NCBI GenBank assembly: GCA_002946415.1
Contig: NJPS01000042.1
Location: 124,001-188,000 of the forward strand
DNA length: 64,000 bases
Source: Rutstroemia sp. NJR-2017a BVV2
Taxonomy: Eukaryota > Ascomycota > Leotiomycetes > Helotiales > Rutstroemiaceae
Direction of reading: 5' to 3'
The notes under the pieces were generated by a model. That model was not told the origin of the DNA and made no database searches. It saw only the letters and a list, made by a program, of their open reading frames with translations. Made by a program: the position numbers and the translations under genes. This document shows positions 33,784-44,700 of the stretch, piece after piece (positions within the stretch are counted from its first letter, which is position 1; each line of letters opens with the position of its first letter).

Positions 33784-35283
33784 TCACAACTTACAGAACA
33801 CGCTCCCCACCTCCCCCCCACCACCCTGCACCAACGTACTCTTCTCCCTAACCCAAGCATTCAGCCCCCTGCGTCCATTCTCCACCCCCACCCCACTCAT
33901 CTTCCACCCGCCCACGCTCATCTCCGCCGGCGACTCGCCCCAAGTATTAATCCACGTGATGCCCGCCTCGATCTGCGCAATCACCTCATGGCACTCATGA
34001 ATATTCTTCCCAAACACGCCCGCCGCCAGCCCGAGCTTGGTGTCGTTCGCGCGACGGATGACTTCGGGGATGGTGGAATAGGTAAGAATGCACAGCACGG
34101 GGCCGAAGATCTCTTCGCGCGTGATGAGCATGTTGTCGGTGCAGTCTGTGAAGACGGTTGGGCGCACCCAGAAGCCGGATTCGTGGCCTGAAGGGATATC
34201 GGATGGTTTTTCGGGGCCGCCGTATAGAAGTTTGGCTTTGTCGTTGGTGATGCCGTGGTGGATGTAGTTGAGGACTTTCTTGTGGTGGATTTCGGATACG
34301 AGGGGTCCGAAATTGCTGTTGGGGTCCATGGGTTCGAGGGCGCGGATGTATTGCATTTTTTCGAGGAGACGCTTTTCGAATGCGGGTTTCATGGACTCGT
34401 GCACGAAGACGCGGGTTCCGTTGGTGCAGACTTGGCCGGTGGAGTAGAAGTTAGCCATCATAGCTCCATCGACGGCGTTTTCGAGGTCGGTGTCCGGGAG
34501 GATGATGAGAGGGCTTTTACCGCCCAATTCCATGGTGACATATTTCATGCCGCCGGCTGCCGATGCTGCTACCTTCTGCCCGGTAGACACCTGACCTGTG
34601 AAACTAACTTTGGCAATCCCAGGGTGAGATGTCAAGTAACCTCCTACTGCTCCGTCTCCATGTACAATGTTGAAAACCCCCGCAGGCACTCCAGCTTCGC
34701 TGTAAATTTGTGCGAGTATTTGGCCATGCAGTGGGGTGACCTCAGATGGTTTGTAGACCATGCAATTACCTGCTGCTAAACACGGAGCAGACTTCCACAG
34801 GGCTATTTGAATTGGATAATTCCAAGCCCCAATTCCGGCACATACTCCTAGAGCCTCCTTCTTTGTATATATCCATGCGTCTGGTCTTAACTGTGTAGTT
34901 TCTCCATTCATTCCTCCGCTTGCGACTAAATTGGCAAAGTATTCTAGCACATCTGCGCCTGTAACAACATCTACCGCGCTAGTCTCTGAAAAAGGCTTCC
35001 CTGTATCATGAGTTTCTACTTTGGCTATCTCATCGTTTCGCTCGCGCAGTATCTGGACGGCTTTGAGAAGGATTCGTGATCGAGCCAAGGGTGGTGTTTG
35101 CGACCATGATGGAAATGCCTTTTTTGCTGAGGCTACTGCAGCGTCAACGTCGGATTGGGAGGCTTTCTGCACATCTGCTATTGGTTTGCCCGTGGCGGGG
35201 TTGACGGTCTTGAATGTTTCGGAGGAAGAAGCTTGTTGGGCACTGCCATTATAGTAGAGTGATTGCTCGCCGTATGTAGCCAT
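33784..35283 (-). CDS. Betaine aldehyde dehydrogenase
   Basis: A single exon from ATG 35283 gives 499 aa, the normal length for an ALDH superfamily monomer. Catalytic residues are in place: Asn154 in GAWNYP, Glu252 in MELGGKSP, Cys286 in GQVCTNGTR, and the NAD-binding SFTGQVSTG. The closest family is betaine-aldehyde dehydrogenase, which oxidises betaine aldehyde to glycine betaine with NAD+. The divergent neighbour is a choline oxidase, which makes betaine aldehyde, so the assignment is supported by context. The same head-to-head pair is known from Aspergillus. No peroxisomal SKL is present; the C-terminus is VFCKL. The C-terminal 80 codons are markedly G-rich on the coding strand (forward-strand C-rich 33784-34020). 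Confidence 0.9.
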   Translation of the reverse strand: MATYGEQSLYYNGSAQQASSSETFKTVNPATGKPIADVQKASQSDVDAAVASAKKAFPSWSQTPPLARSRILLKAVQILRERNDEIAKVETHDTGKPFSETSAVDVVTGADVLEYFANLVASGGMNGETTQLRPDAWIYTKKEALGVCAGIGAWNYPIQIALWKSAPCLAAGNCMVYKPSEVTPLHGQILAQIYSEAGVPAGVFNIVHGDGAVGGYLTSHPGIAKVSFTGQVSTGQKVAASAAGGMKYVTMELGGKSPLIILPDTDLENAVDGAMMANFYSTGQVCTNGTRVFVHESMKPAFEKRLLEKMQYIRALEPMDPNSNFGPLVSEIHHKKVLNYIHHGITNDKAKLLYGGPEKPSDIPSGHESGFWVRPTVFTDCTDNMLITREEIFGPVLCILTYSTIPEVIRRANDTKLGLAAGVFGKNIHECHEVIAQIEAGITWINTWGESPAEMSVGGWKMSGVGVENGRRGLNAWVREKSTLVQGGGGEVGSVFCKL

Positions 35284-37200
35284 GTTGAGGATGTATATAT
35301 GGATCTAATTCTATTCCAAGTTGAATTTCAATAATCTCCTCTTTCTCACCAATGGAATTTACAGCACAGAATGCCTGCGCAGGTCTCTGGGTGGGACAAA
35401 GATAGTTTAGCCGTCTGCCGCGTAGAAGGTAAGTTCCTGAGTGGGGCAAAACGATGACTTTCCTTCCCGACAGCCGGCTTCGGGGGTTCCTCTTGAGATC
35501 GTGGTAGCGTACTATAACTAAGAGATTGGATGACGACGGACTGGATCGAAACTTTCAACGCCAACACCGAAGCAGTAGCGCAGCCGACCGATGAGAAACT
35601 CTAGATATGGGAGAAGGATAGAATTTTTCATTTACCATGCAGAATGGCTGGATATGGACTGATTGAGATGATCATAGAACTTGGAAGTTTCCAAATATGT
35701 GGAGACAGAAGGAAGTAAGAAAGACCTTGGAAATAGTAAAGCAACATGGTGGCCCCTCGCTCAAAGTGCGGGCCGAAGTGAAGGCATGTCTCGCAACGAT
35801 TCGGACAAGGCTTGGGGGGTATCGCCAGGAGCGACAATGACTCTGTGGTGTGATAAGGTAGACTGGATAGCTTGCTGTCAACGAGCGGCAGATATCAAAG
35901 CGCAATGCGCACAGTAGTAGTGCTCATAGCAGATGTCTGTAGATACAGATACAGATGCAGATGCAGATATGGAAAAAAAGACTCGATAAGGAAAAAGGAT
36001 TGCAAGAATTACCACCGGCCACCGACCACCGATAACCCGAGAGCAGGGCTTGGCGTTGAATAAATACCCGAATTTGATAGAGAGGCAGGCGTTGATTGGG
36101 CAAACTAATGTAGTTCCCCAGAATTTCTTACAAGGCTGCGTAACACTAGACAACATCAGAGAAAACGATCCCTTGACGTGACTTGTGATGGTGAAAGGAA
36201 GCTCTTCCCTTCCTCTCTTTGTCCTTTTGTCAGATTACCAGCTCAATCACATTACCAAATAGCCAAACGACCAGCTAGTCTCTATTCCCGTTTTGTCATT
36301 TCTCGTTTTCTCGCAACTTTTTCCCCAGGTGGTCTACATACGAGGTATACCTTTCACCTTTCCCGTTTCGGTGAATGCAATCCAACATCACAGCAAACTT
36401 TGGTCTCGTCTGATCTGAGATGACTGTCGAATCTAGACGACAATGCGATGACACATAATCGCATCATCTATTCGTTGCCTCCTTTCTCTCTCCTCTCTCC
36501 CTCCCCTTCTCTTCCCTCTCAGATCTCAGATCTCAGTCACCGTGAGCACTAAACCCATGGATCCATGGATGATGGATGATGGATGATGACCAAGGCATCA
36601 AACCCAAACACCAAACATCAAGCATCAAACATCCGTCTCCCAAACCTTAGCTAACCTTCAAATTTTTACTTTCTTAGCTCATAGGGCTAGAAATTTTCCT
36701 ATTTTTCTTTCTCTTTTCGCTTTCTCCAGTATTGCTCTTGTACTTCTCTCGCATTGCTCTTGCATTGCCCTCGTGCTCAATTTCCTAAGATAAAGTCAAG
36801 CGGATTCGTCCCCTCACCGTCATTTCAATCTTCAGGAACAAGCAATTTTCCAAGAGAACATCAAACGCTCACTGCATTTATAATTACCACATACGGAGGA
36901 GAAGTATCACTTTTTACTCCATTCACCCAGGAAGGACCCTCTCGATCGTACTACTCATCTGCATACTCCATACATACCGCCTTACACTTGGGTTCCGAAC
37001 CCACTTACTCCAGCCCCTCCTTGACCGGGATATCATTGCTTCACTACAGATCACCTGAGCACCTTTCCTTTCTCAGTCTTCAAATTACAAATATATTTAC
37101 CACTTCTTTTGGCTTCTATTTCCGTGGAATACCATCCCATTTTCCCTCTGGATACAATCCATCTAAATAAGTCACAGCTTCCCTGTAGTAAGAACTCAAC
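35284..37200. promoter_or_regulatory. Shared divergent promoter of the betaine pathway genes
   Basis: This 1.9-kb space lies between the start codons of the dehydrogenase (35283, -) and the oxidase (37201, +). No gene is supported inside. It has a pyrimidine tract near 36480-36520, AGATCTCAGATCTCAG at 36519-36534, GGATGATGGATGATGGATGATG near 36567-36588, and a GATACAGATACAGATGCAGATGCAGAT run at about 35942-35968. A common set of regulatory sites for choline or osmotic induction would be expected but I cannot point to one. Confidence 0.5.
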
Positions 37201-38915
37201 ATGACTACCGACCTCCTCTCCTCCTCTCAAGTCAACGACTTTGACTATGTCATTGTCGGAGGTGGAACTGCAGGATGTGTGATTGCAAGCAGACTCTCAG
37301 AGTATCTGCCAAACAAAAAGATTCTCATGATCGAAGGCGGACCAAGTGATTTCAACGACGACAAAGTTCTGAAACTCAAAGACTGGCTTAGACTACTGGG
37401 AGGAGAGCTAGATTACGACTATGGAACTACAGAGCAACCAAATGGTGAGCATTATCAATGCGGAAGAATGTGCAAACGAAATGCTAATGTAGAATAGGAA
37501 ACTCATACATTAGACACTCACGTGCCAAAGTTCTGGGAGGTTGTTCATCTCACAACACTCTCATTTCATTCAGACCATTTGAGTATGATTGCCAAATCTG
37601 GGAGAGCTTAGGATGCAAAGGATGGGGGTTCAAGACTATGATGCGTCTCATTGACAACCTCCGCAACCAAATCAACCCAGTCCACCCTCGCCACCGAAAT
37701 CAGATTTGCAAGGACTGGATTCAAGCCTGTTCGACTGCTATGGACATCCCTATCATCCATGACTTCAACCACGAGATCCGCGAAAAGGGAGCTCTCGAAC
37801 AAGGAGTTGGCTTCTTCTCAGTATCCTACAACCCGGATGATGGACGACGAAGCTCTGCATCTGTAGCTTACATTCACCCAATTCTCCGTGGCACCGAGAA
37901 ACGTCCAAACTTGACCATCCTCACTAATGCCTGGGTTAGCAAGCTCAACATTGACTCTAGCAAGACCGTCAAGGGCGTAAACGTGACGCTGAAGTCTGGC
38001 GAGAAGCTCACCATTTCCCCTAAAACCGAAACTATCCTCTGCGCAGGCGCAGTCGATACCTGCCGACTTATGCTCCTTTCTGGAGTTGGACCGGCTCAGC
38101 AGCTAGAAGACCTCAAGATTCCCGTGAAACACGACCTTCCTGGTGTAGGAGAAAATTTAATCGACCATCCCGAATCTATCATAATGTGGGAACTCAATAC
38201 TCCCGTCCCACCTCAAACAACCATGGACAGTGACGCTGGAATCTTCCTCCGTCGCGAACTCCCCAACGCCGCCAAATCCCACACCCACCCCGAACTCAAC
38301 CCAGCCGGTCTCCCCGACGGCACCATCGCAGACATCATGATGCACTGCTATCAAATCCCCTTCTGTCTCAACACCGCTCGTCTCGGCTACGACGCTCCCC
38401 TCAACGCCTTCTGCATGACCCCCAATATCCCGCGTCCCCGTTCCCGAGGCCGCATTTACCTAACCTCCTCCGACCCCGCCGTCAAGCCCGCCCTCGACTT
38501 CCGCTACTTTACTGACCCCGAGGGCTACGACGCCGCCACCATCGTCGCGGGACTCAAAGCCGCGCGCCAAATCGCCAACCAAGCTCCCTTCAAGCACTGG
38601 CTCAAGCGCGAAGTCGCCCCCGGCCCCGACGTCACCACCGACGAGCAGCTGTCCGAGTACGGCAGGAAAGTCGCGCATACCGTGTATCATCCTGCGGGCA
38701 CGACTAAGATGGGCAGCGATAAGGATCGCATGGCCGTGTGCGATGAGAAGTTGAGAGTCAGGGGCTTGAAGGGCGTGAGAGTCGCTGATGCGGGCGTGTT
38801 CCCCACTATGACGACGATTAATCCGATGTTGACGGTTTTGGCGATTGGCGAGAGGGCGGCGGAAATGATTGCTATGGAGGCGGGGTGGAGGGGCATGGTG
38901 GAACCTAGACTGTAG
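37201..38915 (+). CDS. Choline oxidase (GMC oxidoreductase)
   Basis: Two exons (37201-37444, 37498-38915) sum to 1662 nt, 553 aa. The FAD-binding GGGTAG is at residues 20-25. The stretch HSRAKVLGGCSSHNTLI places His100 where bacterial choline oxidase carries its covalently linked FAD histidine. His479 (VYHPAGTTKMG) and Asn523 (INPMLTVLAIGERA) match the catalytic His/Asn pair and keep the same 44-residue spacing as the Arthrobacter enzyme. The enzyme would oxidise choline to betaine aldehyde (and probably onward) with O2, giving H2O2. Together with the divergent aldehyde dehydrogenase it makes glycine betaine, a compatible solute and nitrogen source. Codon usage shifts from C-ending to G-ending near 38640-38700. 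Confidence 0.93.
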
Positions 38916-40058
38916 GTTGTAGATTGTAGGTTGTCTATAGGTTATGAGCTGTTGGTCCGGAACTTTGCTTTATTCATATTGATATCAGTTTGGGCGGGGT
39001 CTGGTTTGATATCCCTCTGGTCTTTCTCAACGCACGTCTGTTGGGATATATCAAGACGACGGTGATGCGATTATGGGTTAGTTGGGCTGTATTGTATTGT
39101 ACCTATGCATGCATGTAAATATGCATTTCGATTCTATCAACAAATGAAGATAGACATGGAATAGTTGTTTGTAATCACAAGAGACAAAATGAGAACTATG
39201 ACTATTCATCAACTCGCCGATTTAGCGAACGGTTCATCCACACACGGTCAGTGTGTGCTAATAAGAAGACACCGTCCCAGAGCCTCTCTCTCTCTCCTCT
39301 CTCTCTCCCCCCTTCTCTCTCTCCGCCCTTCTCTCTCTCTCCCCTTCTCTCTCTCCCCCCCTCTCTCTCCTCTTCTCTCTCACCATCACCCATCAACATG
39401 AGAAAGTCAAGTTTCACTAACAAAGTCTCACTAATCAAGCCGCAGAACCAGGCAGGTATACATCACATCAAATCAAATCAACTCATTACACCAGAGGCTA
39501 GCAAGTATTATATGAAGAGGACAGACAGGACAGAAGGTACTCGAACAGAACAACGATAGTTAATTATTGGTATTTTGATTCCCCTCTCCCCTTTCGCCTT
39601 TCTTCCACCCTGAACGCTTCCCCGCTCGCCTTGGTATCTATCTTTTCGTCCCTCGTCCCTCGTCCCCATCTCAACCATTCACCATCGAAAGTAGTGCCCC
39701 TCTCCCGCACACACCCCTCTCTCTCCCCCAACCATCCCCGTATCATCCAAAGACACATTTTGAGTTATCTACAAAAAAGAGGGATCCCCATGAATTCATA
39801 CATGAAAAAGTCCCCAAGTGAACAAAACCCCCTCGTAAACGCCCATGCAAACCAATCCAAACCAAATCCAATCATCACCTTTTCCTTTCTTTCATTTGAA
39901 TATCAAGCCGTATTTTGCTTCGCTATGCAAAATCACAGTCAAGGTCGTCTATTGTTGCGTCTCGTGCTATCTTGTCTTATCCTATCCTGATCTGATCTTC
40001 CTCCATTACCAACTTCCTCCCCTAATCACCACTAAACTGCCTCTCGGCCTTCAAAAAT
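38916..40058. other. Intergenic between convergent choline oxidase and Chs7 genes
   Basis: No gene is supported. It holds both 3' flanks and a CT microsatellite (listed separately). Runs of CTCGTCCCTCGTCCC near 39645-39665 and AATCCAAACCAAATCCAATC near 39855 are simple sequence. Confidence 0.5.
39283..39381. repeat. CT/CCCC microsatellite tract
   Basis: About 100 bases of nearly pure pyrimidine made of CTCTCTCT blocks separated by CCCCCCTT, CCGCCC and CCCCTT. It is polypurine/polypyrimidine and lies between two convergent genes. Confidence 0.9.
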
Positions 40059-41226
40059 CTAGTAGTTAAAGCCTCCGTAATTCGAATTCCTGGGGCGCAT
40101 GTTCGGACTATCCGTGTAATCCATGTCTTGGTAAACCGTATTTCTTCGGTCGTCTTCGGGGAGGAGTTCTTTGACTTCCCAGTTGTTTTGCTTGACGCCG
40201 ACGGAGAACTCGAGGTCTTCTTTGGTGATAGAATCCCAGTACTATGGATCACGTTAGTGGTGAACAGCAAGCGATGTCATGGATAAAATAATAACGAGGG
40301 AGTACAAACCTTGTAGATCATCATAACAGCAAGCAAGTTCGTAATAGTAGCAAAGAACAACCCATCCAAATAATGTTGGATACCGTTGCAGATCTTCTCG
40401 CTGAAAGCATATAGGAGGACTTGTCCGGCGATGAAGAAGAACGCAGCAAAAGCAAGTTCACCCAACGGCCAACGGTCCTGCAATGTGTTGACGACAAGAA
40501 TCACTTGCATGATACCATAGATAGCCAACTCGATGGCTGAGATAAGGTAGAGCACGATGAACAGGCCAATGGTAGACGCGGGGCCCAGTCCAGCCCAAGA
40601 GAAATACGTCGCGAGCGACACGAGGAAGGTGACAGCGAACATGGCCAAGCTGATACAGCGGAGCATCCAGACAGAGATGGGAGTGCCGTCTTCGTATAAT
40701 TGGAACCCGACGAATCCATTGATGAGCAGACAAACTGTGAGCGCAGACGTAAGACCATTTTGAATCGCAGAGAAGTATGGATAGGGTCCTGTTCCTGGTG
40801 GAATGACACCGGAGTCGAGGAGCAGAGATATGAATGTCAGAAGCATGTATATATAAAAGAAAGTCGTGATTTCTTTCCGGCCTGTATCATCATCCCATTA
40901 GTATCTATCCATAACGCAAATTCCCATCCATCTCCATCCCCATCTTATCTCCAACCAAGATCTCCACTCGGGCAGGCACAGCACATACCAACAGCCGTGA
41001 ATTTGCTCCTCACATGCAAAATCATAATAACCGTCATTAACAGCGCAATAATATGCACGAAGCTCGTCGCACCCTGGAAGATAATCGTGTTGGCGAGCTC
41101 GATATTCCGCGCATAGCAATTGGCCTCGATGCCATGGCTCCCCTCAATCGTCGAGATCTTCCCCACCTCGGCGCAGAGAGGAACCGCTGCTTGTTCGCAA
41201 ATCGAGTAGAAGTCGCCGAAACCCAT
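40059..41226 (-). CDS. chs7: Chitin synthase export chaperone
   Basis: Three exons (41226-40989, 40881-40310, 40241-40059) sum to 993 nt, 330 aa, the usual Chs7 size. The N-terminus [18 protein letters not shown], the [20 protein letters not shown] stretch and [13 protein letters not shown] are highly typical of Chs7. Seven hydrophobic helices run from about residue 48 to 270, followed by a hydrophilic C-terminus. Chs7 is an ER membrane chaperone that allows a class of chitin synthases (Chs3 in yeast) to leave the ER. The second intron uses a less common donor GTTTGT, but its acceptor gives the family's expected [12 protein letters not shown] continuation. Confidence 0.95.
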
Positions 41227-44200
41227 CGTGGCGGATCGTCGTCGTGAGTGCGAGATAGAGATATTTGAGGGGGTTGGAGATCTGGATGTTATGCGGGCGC
41301 GAGGAATGCCCGCGGGCTAAAAGATGGGAATTTTTTCACGTTTCCGAGTAAATACTGCAGCGAGTGTATGGATGGAATTTTTTTAGCGATATTGTGGATA
41401 GCGATCGTGATAGCGAGTGTTTGCGATGCTCTGGGATAGTGTTTTGATGAAATGCGGTGGTTGTGAATGAGGGTGAGTCGTTCCTGCTTGGGTAAGGGAT
41501 TGCACCAATTAGGATCGATAGTCTTGGAATCTCGTATATCCCTGGCGTTGGCGGCGAAACCACTTTTTCGTACATGTAAAAATAGATTCATAATTATCTA
41601 AACCTCAGGCACTAAGTAGTTCATCCGGGAGAGTCACATGTCAATATCAGTTGCTAACACGAGAATTCGATATCGATAGATTTTGGAATGTAACTAGCTA
41701 ACATGTCGTCGCCACCTGAAATGGAAAGGGAGAAGACGCAGACTTTTTGCCATGCATCATAAATCGGAATGATGGTGGTAGGATGTAACATCAAGCCATT
41801 TCACATGAGCATGTTCATTACAGCAGGATTACAAAGTTGTTGGAACCAGGACGTCGAGGAGATAAGATGAAGGGTCCAGCACCGGTTGTCTAGGTGGCCA
41901 CTGGGTTCAGACATGACTGCGCATAAGTGATAATGGCAAACTCAACATCTGAGCCACAAGGTCTTCATGTCGAGTTTCGGGAGGCTTGCACTGTACAATG
42001 GGTAAGACGGGTGTATGCTGTTTGGCATCAAATGAATGTCTGGCTTGCCGGGTGTTGCTTCATTCCCTTTCCATCATCAAAAGACTGCACAAGGCTGTGT
42101 GGTACTGAGGGCGACGTTGGAGGCTTTCACGAAGAATCCGAGGTTCAAGAAGGCTTCCTGGCATGCACGCATCTGATGACTCCTGATGATGTGTTCGTAG
42201 TGTTGAGGTGATAGTAAGACTCATAGCCTGCCCTTCATTTGAGACAATTGCCCTGATCGCTGGTCGTGAATATGGAAGTTGTAAGGTGGAAGATTATCAC
42301 TTGCAAATTCCACCCTGGCGAGGCAGCCGCCGGTTAAGATCGAAAGGAATTAGGAGATGATCAGTGTGCAACATGGGGTTCGAGTCGAAATGGTCCGAAA
42401 GCGCATTGGCGTTGATGGTTGGCAGAGATGAGTTTGACTGAATAATTTCGAGCTTAAATTGCTGATAAGTCTCGTTGATGAGCGGATCCAGTTTTCAAGA
42501 TGCTACCTGATGTTGGATGTGCGGCCGTCTGCATTGGAGATGCAATAGCGACATGGGGGTCTTTCATACCGGAGGACCTGGTGAACCTACCGGGCAGGCT
42601 TGTATTCCTTCCTTCCTTTACCGAGTTCCCATTGTCATCCTAACGATCAGCCAGCTTCGGTCAATGATAGCCTGCTTGCATATGACCTGTGAAAGTAGAT
42701 TGGGTTTCTTGGATGCCCTTGGAAGGTTTCAGCAGCCGGAGACGGGATGGAAATTTGTTTACCGTGTTGCTCGGTGAGGGGGGGCTTTAAGAGTAGCATG
42801 ACAGGTAGTTGTGGTGTAACCCCGAGGGACAAAAGTTGGTTAGTAGGTAAAAAGCAAGTACAGCCGGGAAAGCACACGAATGACTTGTCGCTTTTTTTCT
42901 CTTGCTGCTGAGACTTCAAACCATAGAACAAGCATCTCTGCATACGACGTCGAACAAGCTGACCGAGCAGATCGCCTAGTTCTGCAATTTGGATCTCTAC
43001 GATATTACGTGGGCATGACAATACAGTACAGCCACACAAGATGTTATAACAAATGGACTGGCTGCTACCTAGGTAGCCTCAGAACCATGGAAACAAGTCT
43101 CAGATATCGAGATTGAAATGTCATGCCGTGGAATTTTGCCGGACCGCAGAGTGCATGATGTGATGTCGGAGTGAGTTCAAAGTCTTTTCTTCTCTGGACG
43201 GCGTTGCTCAGCCTGCTCCAGCATTCGATATTCGATATTGGGAAGCGTTTCCATGCTGGAAAATGGTGAGTGTCCCACGGATCCTATTGGTACGGGCTGT
43301 ACAAAGGTGGTACCCACCGCCAGAAAGTATGTTGTAGTAGTGATTGATTTTGTTGAATGCGAGAAACACTGCCGAGGGACCTTCACGATGGTGAGAACGG
43401 CGTAACTTGGACATAAGGGGCTATGAGACTTGTGAAGATCCGAGGTACCGATAGGTGAAGTTGTATTTCGATGTGCCAATAATCGTTCCGTTAGCAGTAG
43501 TAACTCCATTGATAGTGTTGCACACTTGCAGGCCTATGGTGTGAGATAGATAGATAGGTCGACGAATTGATCACTTCGTGAGCCATTTGACCAGACAAGG
43601 TAATATGCACTTTAGATTTTGTTTTGCTCCATGTTTCGTCCACTTCACTGAGTTCACTCCCACCTGAGCACATTTTCCAAGCTGAGCATACAAGGCACAA
43701 GAAGCCGAAGCCGAAACGTCCAGCTATCACGAGAGAAAGGTTATATTATCCTGGACAAGTCTCCAGAAAGGATGCTATACAGGCACAGCAATAACGGAAT
43801 CCCACTCTCCCCACGCTAGACAACTCAAGCTACGTAGACAGCTAGGTAGGAGCGGAAAACACGAACGGCGCTTGTGGTCCAGAGAAATGATTGCATCTGC
43901 AGTGAGCCATAAAACCCATACCATCGTACTTGTAGTCTTGTACTGGCCTTGCTTTTGATCTAGTCGGCATCTTCCCAGGCGGTGTTTGTTGTATCATGCA
44001 TCCTCTTTCCGGAAGATCTGGCCCTTTTGCTTGCTGCCCTCTGTGTCTACCGTGCCTACGTGCCTACGTGCCTACTAGTGGAGATGACGAGTTGTTTCTC
44101 GTATCATCACGGTCGTGATACGTCGAGGGAGCCCTAAGATCATTGCCCCCAGCGAAAACCAGACATCGGTGTAAAGTAAAACGGTAGCACTTTGGTTGGG

Positions 44201-44700
44201 CCGAAGCTCCGTGGTGAGTCTACGAAACGTACGAACCTGGATGTATAATAAATTTCTCGCCCGTGATGAGAATGAAGATCCTTGGCCGAGGCAACAGGAA
44301 GAAGAAAATCTTGCCATTCGGGCACCATAGAAATCAATAGATGATGCACTAGTTGAGATACTTCCAAGTTGTACCTCCGTAAAGCGTTGGAATTTCCAAG
44401 GCTGACCTTGACCTAGACGATCTTTTCTGCCAATTTAGTTATCTGCCTGACCTCAGGGTTAAGAAAAGCTTCGCTCGCATCAAACATCAATATTTGGTGA
44501 TAGCATCATACGATGCGTTAGAGGAGCGTCAAATTAGCTAGGTTGCGATGGGCTGGCAATTTTGGCAATAGCCTATCTCAAACAAGAGTTTGACCGTTCT
44601 CACCAGATCCATTCAATGCGTGAGACTGTGAGTGCGAGAGTAGGGAGCGCGTCACGCTCGTTCCTAGGTTAATACTCCGTACGGTCCGGCAAAATCCTTC
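41227..44700. other. Gene-poor region, first part
   Basis: No supported gene. The first few hundred bases are the chs7 promoter and leader. Open frames up to about 130 codons exist on both strands, but none has a domain motif, signal peptide or splice pattern that extends it. The triple GTGCCTAC repeat at 44052-44075 is a small tandem. Confidence 0.45.
44052..44075. repeat. Short tandem repeat (GTGCCTAC)x3
   Basis: Three adjacent copies of GTGCCTAC in otherwise unremarkable non-coding sequence. Confidence 0.8.

Noticed and set aside
42378..42400. GGTTCGAGTCG, resembling a tRNA B box
   Set aside because: No matching acceptor stem, D-arm or anticodon arm upstream.
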